DNA from: Mesaphorura yosii
Lineage: Eukaryota; Arthropoda; Collembola; Poduromorpha; Tullbergiidae
Assembly: GCA_009869945.1 (NCBI GenBank)
Contig: WIXG01000019.1
Location: 186,001 to 250,000 of the forward strand
DNA length: 64,000 nt
Direction: 5' to 3'
In this document: positions 59,257 through 64,000 of the stretch, piece after piece
Layout of the letters: each line of letters opens with the position of its first letter
Position numbering within the stretch: position 1 is the stretch's first letter
The notes under the pieces: model-generated
What the model was told of the DNA's origin: nothing
What the model saw: the letters and a program-made list of their open reading frames with translations, nothing else
Database searches by the model: none
Program-made: the position numbers and the translations under genes

Positions 59257-62200
59257 CACAAACTAAACAAAAGAGTGGAACTATTAAACCTTTCCAAACT
59301 TGTTTGACTTTGAGCCTGCAGATTATTCACTGTCGTCCGTCTCTCGTGTCTTGCACTGTTATTATTCGTTAATCCACGTCAGACTGCCTTGTTGCATGCC
59401 CGCACTCTAAATTATGGATCCGGTCGTGCAATTTTCAAGTGCGAATTCAGCCCAGCGCAGCGAGCTGATGACGGTTTTTAGCCTCGTTATCATCACGCAT
59501 TGGTCTGAATAATGAAGAAACCGTGAAGGTTTCGTGCTCGTAGTTTATTGGCAATCAATTATTGACGAGTCAGGACACGGGTGTTAAAACTTTTTGCGAA
59601 TGAATACTGCAACAACAAACTTTACTGTACAAATGAATTTGCGAATGCGAACGGCGAATGAATGTCCTTGCTCGATGATTTCTCGCTTGCTGAAGGAAAG
59701 TTTCTTAATTGAAAGCAAATACTACACACAAGAAGTCAGAATGAATTGACAAACTTTACTTTACTTTTACTTGGCGCGGCCTTTTGGGAGAAAGCAAGTC
59801 ACTTTTGCCATTTACGCAATCGCAATTATTTCTCATTCAAAATTGTTAATGTGGCAGAAGAGCAGAAGAGGAAAATTCGTGAAAGAAGTAGGCGATGTAT
59901 GGCTTGATAATGAACGATAATGATGGGAAAAGTATTGTCAACTGAGTATTCTGTTGGTGGATGCGGTATAAGTTTTTGTGGTGCAGCGCCGTAATTCGAT
60001 ACAGTCGATACTACTTTCTTGGTGCGGCACGCTGATGGCAGTCAGCAAAATAAATACGAGAGGAAAAAGAAGAGATCAGCAGAGAGCAGCGTACGCTCAA
60101 GGTGATCCGTTGCCCAGCAACGTCTCCACTCGATTCGACTTTCTCCAGCGACTCCAGCTACGCACGGCCACCGCCAGGCCAAGCGACTGCAGTTTCCAGT
60201 TTCTCTCTCCTCGAATCTCGAAATCTCTGGTTTAAGTTTTCAATGTCGGAAGAAGTCCAGAATTTCTCATTATTTACTCCAGACTTGCGCTATCACGCCA
60301 TGTCAGGCCGCTGAGCCCCTCAATCGTACAATGTAAATTCAAAACTTGTGCAAATATTTGCGCCTTGCGTCTGCATTTCGCAACTGAGGTTCCATACAAT
60401 TTTAATCTTAACCTACCTCTCTTCGCCACGTCGACTACGACGACGACTACGTTCAGTCGTCCCGTGAAGCAGTGGAAGCAAGCCAGAAAGCCTATGCCCT
60501 CATGTAAAATGTATGCTAACGGCTTATTGATTGCTGCCTTGTCTGCTGTCCTTGCCGGCTGGAAACGCGACACGAACGAGTCGGTTTCCTTTTTATTTTG
60601 CAAGCTACGCCACTTCTCAAAAACAGACTCTTCGGTTGATTTACGGGTTTCTGATCTGATCTGTGCTTGATTTAATTAAATTAAGCGCAAACGGTAAGGC
60701 CATCCTGCTGCATGCAGAAAGGGCCCGAAGTTCAGCGACCCGACCTGACCTTTCGTACGTAAATCTGCGTACGACTGCCTGCCTGCCTGGAAGCTGTCAT
60801 TACGTGATTTGATCGGGACTAAATTGTAGCATTGCTGTAGCTGGGAATGCCGTAATTATTACTTGAGACTTTGCTGACTGCGAAGCTCTGCCACACCGAG
60901 TATGCATGACAGAAGATGATTAGTCAGCCACAGACTCAGCCCGCATCCCAACGCAGCTCAGCTCGACTACGCAACGCAACCCGACGAACTTGTTTTTGTT
61001 TTCCCTTTCTGCCTCTGCGTACTCATATTTTCAGCAAATTACAGCTAAAAGCTGTAATTCAACACTACTCGCGATGCCTGTCTAACGAACAAATGAACAA
61101 ATCCTTTCCAGTTTCACTGCTGAGCTGAATACGCTTGCATTTGCGTTTGTGTTTGCAGAAATGTGCAAAATTAGCGTGTCATAGAACGGCTTACCTTTGC
61201 CTTGCGAAATGTGAGAAAAAATCTGACTGCATGTTGCGCATCTTTCATGATTTCAATTAAATGTGACGTGCATAAACGCAAAATCGACTCCTGACTCGTC
61301 AGTCCAGGCGACAAGACAAGACTGATGTCACATGAACTGACGTTTAAATGCAAAACAAGTCGAGTGGACCAGCCCACGACGACGCCGACGCACCCTTCAA
61401 GCAGCATTCTGGGGAATTTCGAGGAACGAAACCTGGCCTTTGCCGTTTCGTGTGATTTCTTTCGAGTAAAGCACCAGCGAAAATATTTATTATTTGTAAA
61501 GTTACATTTACAATTTAGCATTGCGTTTAGTCCATTAAACCCTCTGCAGGGTTCTGGAGAGGGCCGGACCCTGCTCTGATTGAAACTGGAGCCAGTCAGT
61601 CGAGCACAAGAATTTAGACTCGACTGTTCGGTAAACACTCTTATTTATTATTTCAGACGTGAAAGAAAGCATTGACAATTCCCGAACGAATAGCAACAGT
61701 GTTTTCCACATAAAAATAACAATAACAAAGCCACAGCGCTGGCGAAGTAGAAGCAGAAACAGAAACTCGGTGACTCGGCTTTTAAAGTTCTCCGGTGCAG
61801 GCAGGCAGGCACTTTGCACTTACGGTTGGTGGATCATTCTGTCTTGTGTCTTGTGTTGTAATCTAGTGTAGTACATTTGTAACTGTATCATAAAAGGATC
61901 TCAACCGTCGTCGTTGACTGCCATGCCGTGAATGGTGAATGGTTAATGGGACAAAAGGCCATAATGGACTGCGCTTTGTTCACCTCGCCAACCGCCTTTG
62001 TTCCGGACAACCTCTTTCCAGTCCACGACTGACCTTCTTTCTTTACTGATGACTTTTATCTGGAAATGGAAATTGATTTTACCTGTTCACTTTGCCTGTT
62101 ACCTTTCCTTTGAGTTTGCCAGTTTGGCGACAGGTCGATCGTCGACCGCATTTTAGATTGTCGAACACCGAACTGAACTTCATAAATGCACTCGTAATTT

Positions 62201-62738
62201 ATAAACTTCCATCGCATTGTCATGATCGCCTCTTTTAATTATTCGAGTGCTGCGGCATGTTGGAATGAAGAATTATACAGAAGGATTGTGATAAGGCAAT
62301 TAGATGGACGTAAAAGCTCAACAATGCTAATGCCAGGTAGCAGACGCAATTTTGTGTTACGATACTGGGCGGCCTGGAGGAAAAATGCGTTGTTGCTGGT
62401 TGCTGCATTGCATTGTTTTGATGGCTGTGTTGAGACACAGTCAGTCAAAATGCTCATAGCCGTACGCAAGCAAAAACGCATAATGCATTATGTTGATTGT
62501 TGATTGCTGCTGTATACTGCAATAAATGTCATCTCTGCTCTGCGCAGCCAACAATTACGTTGGGCCGATGCCGCACTGGCACTGCGATAACAGTGTAACT
62601 GAATGAGCGTAATTAGTGTTTATGACTTATGAGTGATGCCCGACTTCTGGAATCTAGTTTGGCTTCTGGCAATGGTGAGCATTCCTGCATGCCATGCGTG
62701 TACGAATGCAGGTGCAATTAAACGATAAATATTTTATA

Positions 62739-62758
62739 GCACGGCACGGCACGGCACG
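62739..62758. repeat. GCACG pentanucleotide repeat, four units
   Basis: Four exact GCACG units. Single and double GCACGG words are scattered through the gene-poor parts of the window, for example near 19652 and 50755. Confidence 0.85.
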
Positions 62759-64000
62759 CTGACACCTGACAACTGCCTTGAGTTGGCTTGGCTGGGCTCG
62801 GCATGGTTTTCGTAAGAAAGAAACTCACCTGGCCTGGCCAGTCATTGATGACTGACTAGAGTGCGAGTGGAGTGGCTTGGCAGAAACTTGTTTCTGTAAT
62901 TTATTGTCGTTGTCGAGTTTAAATCCGGTATGACGCCAGCTTTATTACCTGCGCTGCGCACTTAATACTTTGTGCGTTGTCCATTAACAAAACGAGCTCG
63001 AAATTTGCAAACGCCGCGTATTTGGCCCGATGCGGCCTGGCTTCGAATCATTCCATCGAATTCATTGACGCCTGGCCGGTCGAGATCGACTGCCGACCCA
63101 ACTCAATTCTGTGCGAGGCAGCATAATGGAATCTCGAATATTATTAACACGGCGTAGGCAGGCGCAGAGATTCTGAGAAGACATCAGCATCATGAAAGGA
63201 AAATGAAATGAGATTTTGTAACAATGAGACAGAATTTCATTCCAGCACATCGCAGCGCGGCACTGCATAGGCCGAGACTGAGCTGCGGCTTGCATTCACG
63301 AGTAACAATGCGATGTAATTTAATAGCTAAAGACTGGCCGTGGCTGTCGTGTCGCTGTGGCTAGAGCACGGGCAAAGTGCCTTAAGTGCTTGCCTTTGCC
63401 TGCCTTCGTCAAGGTTGCTCGTCCGTCCGTCGTGAGACCATCACATATCCTCTTCGTGCTCTTGTTGGACGGACGCATTTCGCAGTGCAGGAGTTTGACG
63501 CGAACGCGAGCGTAAAATGTTAATAATGTAAATGGACCTCGACAAAGAATGCAAGGCAATGGCAAGGCGAGGTACTTTGATAAAGGATCCCGTGTTCTCT
63601 GCGTCCGCTTGAGTTTACGCTTGCGTTTACGAGATTTTCAACAATGGAAACAACCTGCGCTGCGTGAAATGCACACAACAAAAGACAAGGACCTGAGTTC
63701 TGTAACACCTCCGTGCCTCTGTGACTCTGTTCTGCCTTTCTTTTCGTAGACCCGTAAAAGTAAAAAGTGGAATGGACATAAAATGAGCATCACACAGACA
63801 CTTGTTGCCTGCACTGAGCCAGGCCATAAACAATAATTTTAGTACAGCAACTAGCCATTCTGTTCTGTGTTCTGTTATTACAAGGCAAGGCGTTACTCTT
63901 TTATGTGTTCGTACTTATACTTGTACGAGATGTAGTAAAAATTCCAGTTGCTATTTTTTACTCATTCTTAACATCTTAACACACTCATTGTGAAGGGGAG

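Larger units (their letters stand above)
55223..64000. other. gene-poor 8.8-kb interval
   Basis: No reading frame here shows a recognisable domain, signal peptide with follow-on coding, or splice-consistent extension; the longest frames (about 155-167 codons) are low-complexity and overlap antisense frames. No tRNA or rRNA is apparent. The DNA shares the short recurring words seen in 7.3-21.9 kb. Confidence 0.55.

Noticed and set aside
61171-61638. 155-codon minus-strand frame near the right end
   Set aside because: Low-complexity translation, no domain, and antisense overlap with another open frame.

Overview
The window is animal nuclear DNA, most likely from an arthropod. The genes are split by spliceosomal introns, mostly 65-90 bp in the compact genes, with GT-AG ends and AATAAA poly(A) signals. 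The strongest lineage clue is an insect-type gustatory receptor ending in the TYxxxxxQF signature (30661-32214). Single-copy metazoan genes around it (CLPTM1L, PDE1, dysbindin, FANCA, NDUFB9, PSME3IP1, RABIF) fit a crustacean, springtail or other pancrustacean, but I cannot name a species. All exon models were spliced by hand: junctions were chosen by GT/AG (once GC/AG) consensus, phase continuity and remembered family sequences.

Layout. 1-7.3 kb: CLPTM1L (+) converges on a calmodulin-type cyclic-nucleotide phosphodiesterase, PDE1 (-). 7.3-21.9 kb: gene-poor DNA in which I recognise no gene. 21.9-25.7 kb: dysbindin (+) converges on a FANCA homologue (-) that stops after the part equivalent to the N-terminal half of the vertebrate protein. 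25.7-28.1 kb: NDUFB9 (+) is head-to-head with FANCA and carries a small secreted-protein gene (-) nested in its first intron. 28.3-30.3 kb: PSME3IP1 (-) and RABIF (+) form a divergent pair. 30.7-32.2 kb: the gustatory receptor (-). 33.4-54.9 kb: one 20-exon gene (+) for a receptor of about 2965 residues with a signal peptide, CUB and CUB-like modules, two C-type lectin domains, three EGF repeats, one membrane segment and a serine-rich cytoplasmic tail of about 1270 residues. 55.2-64 kb: gene-poor DNA.

The compact genes alternate strands, so 3' ends meet in close or overlapping convergent pairs and several 5' ends share short divergent intervals. The genes do not form one pathway; they cover GPI-lipid flipping, cyclic-nucleotide signalling, lysosome-related organelle biogenesis, DNA crosslink repair, respiration, proteasome-activator regulation, Rab chaperoning and chemosensation. 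The best candidates for something undescribed are the giant lectin/CUB receptor, the half-length FANCA and the nested secreted-protein gene.
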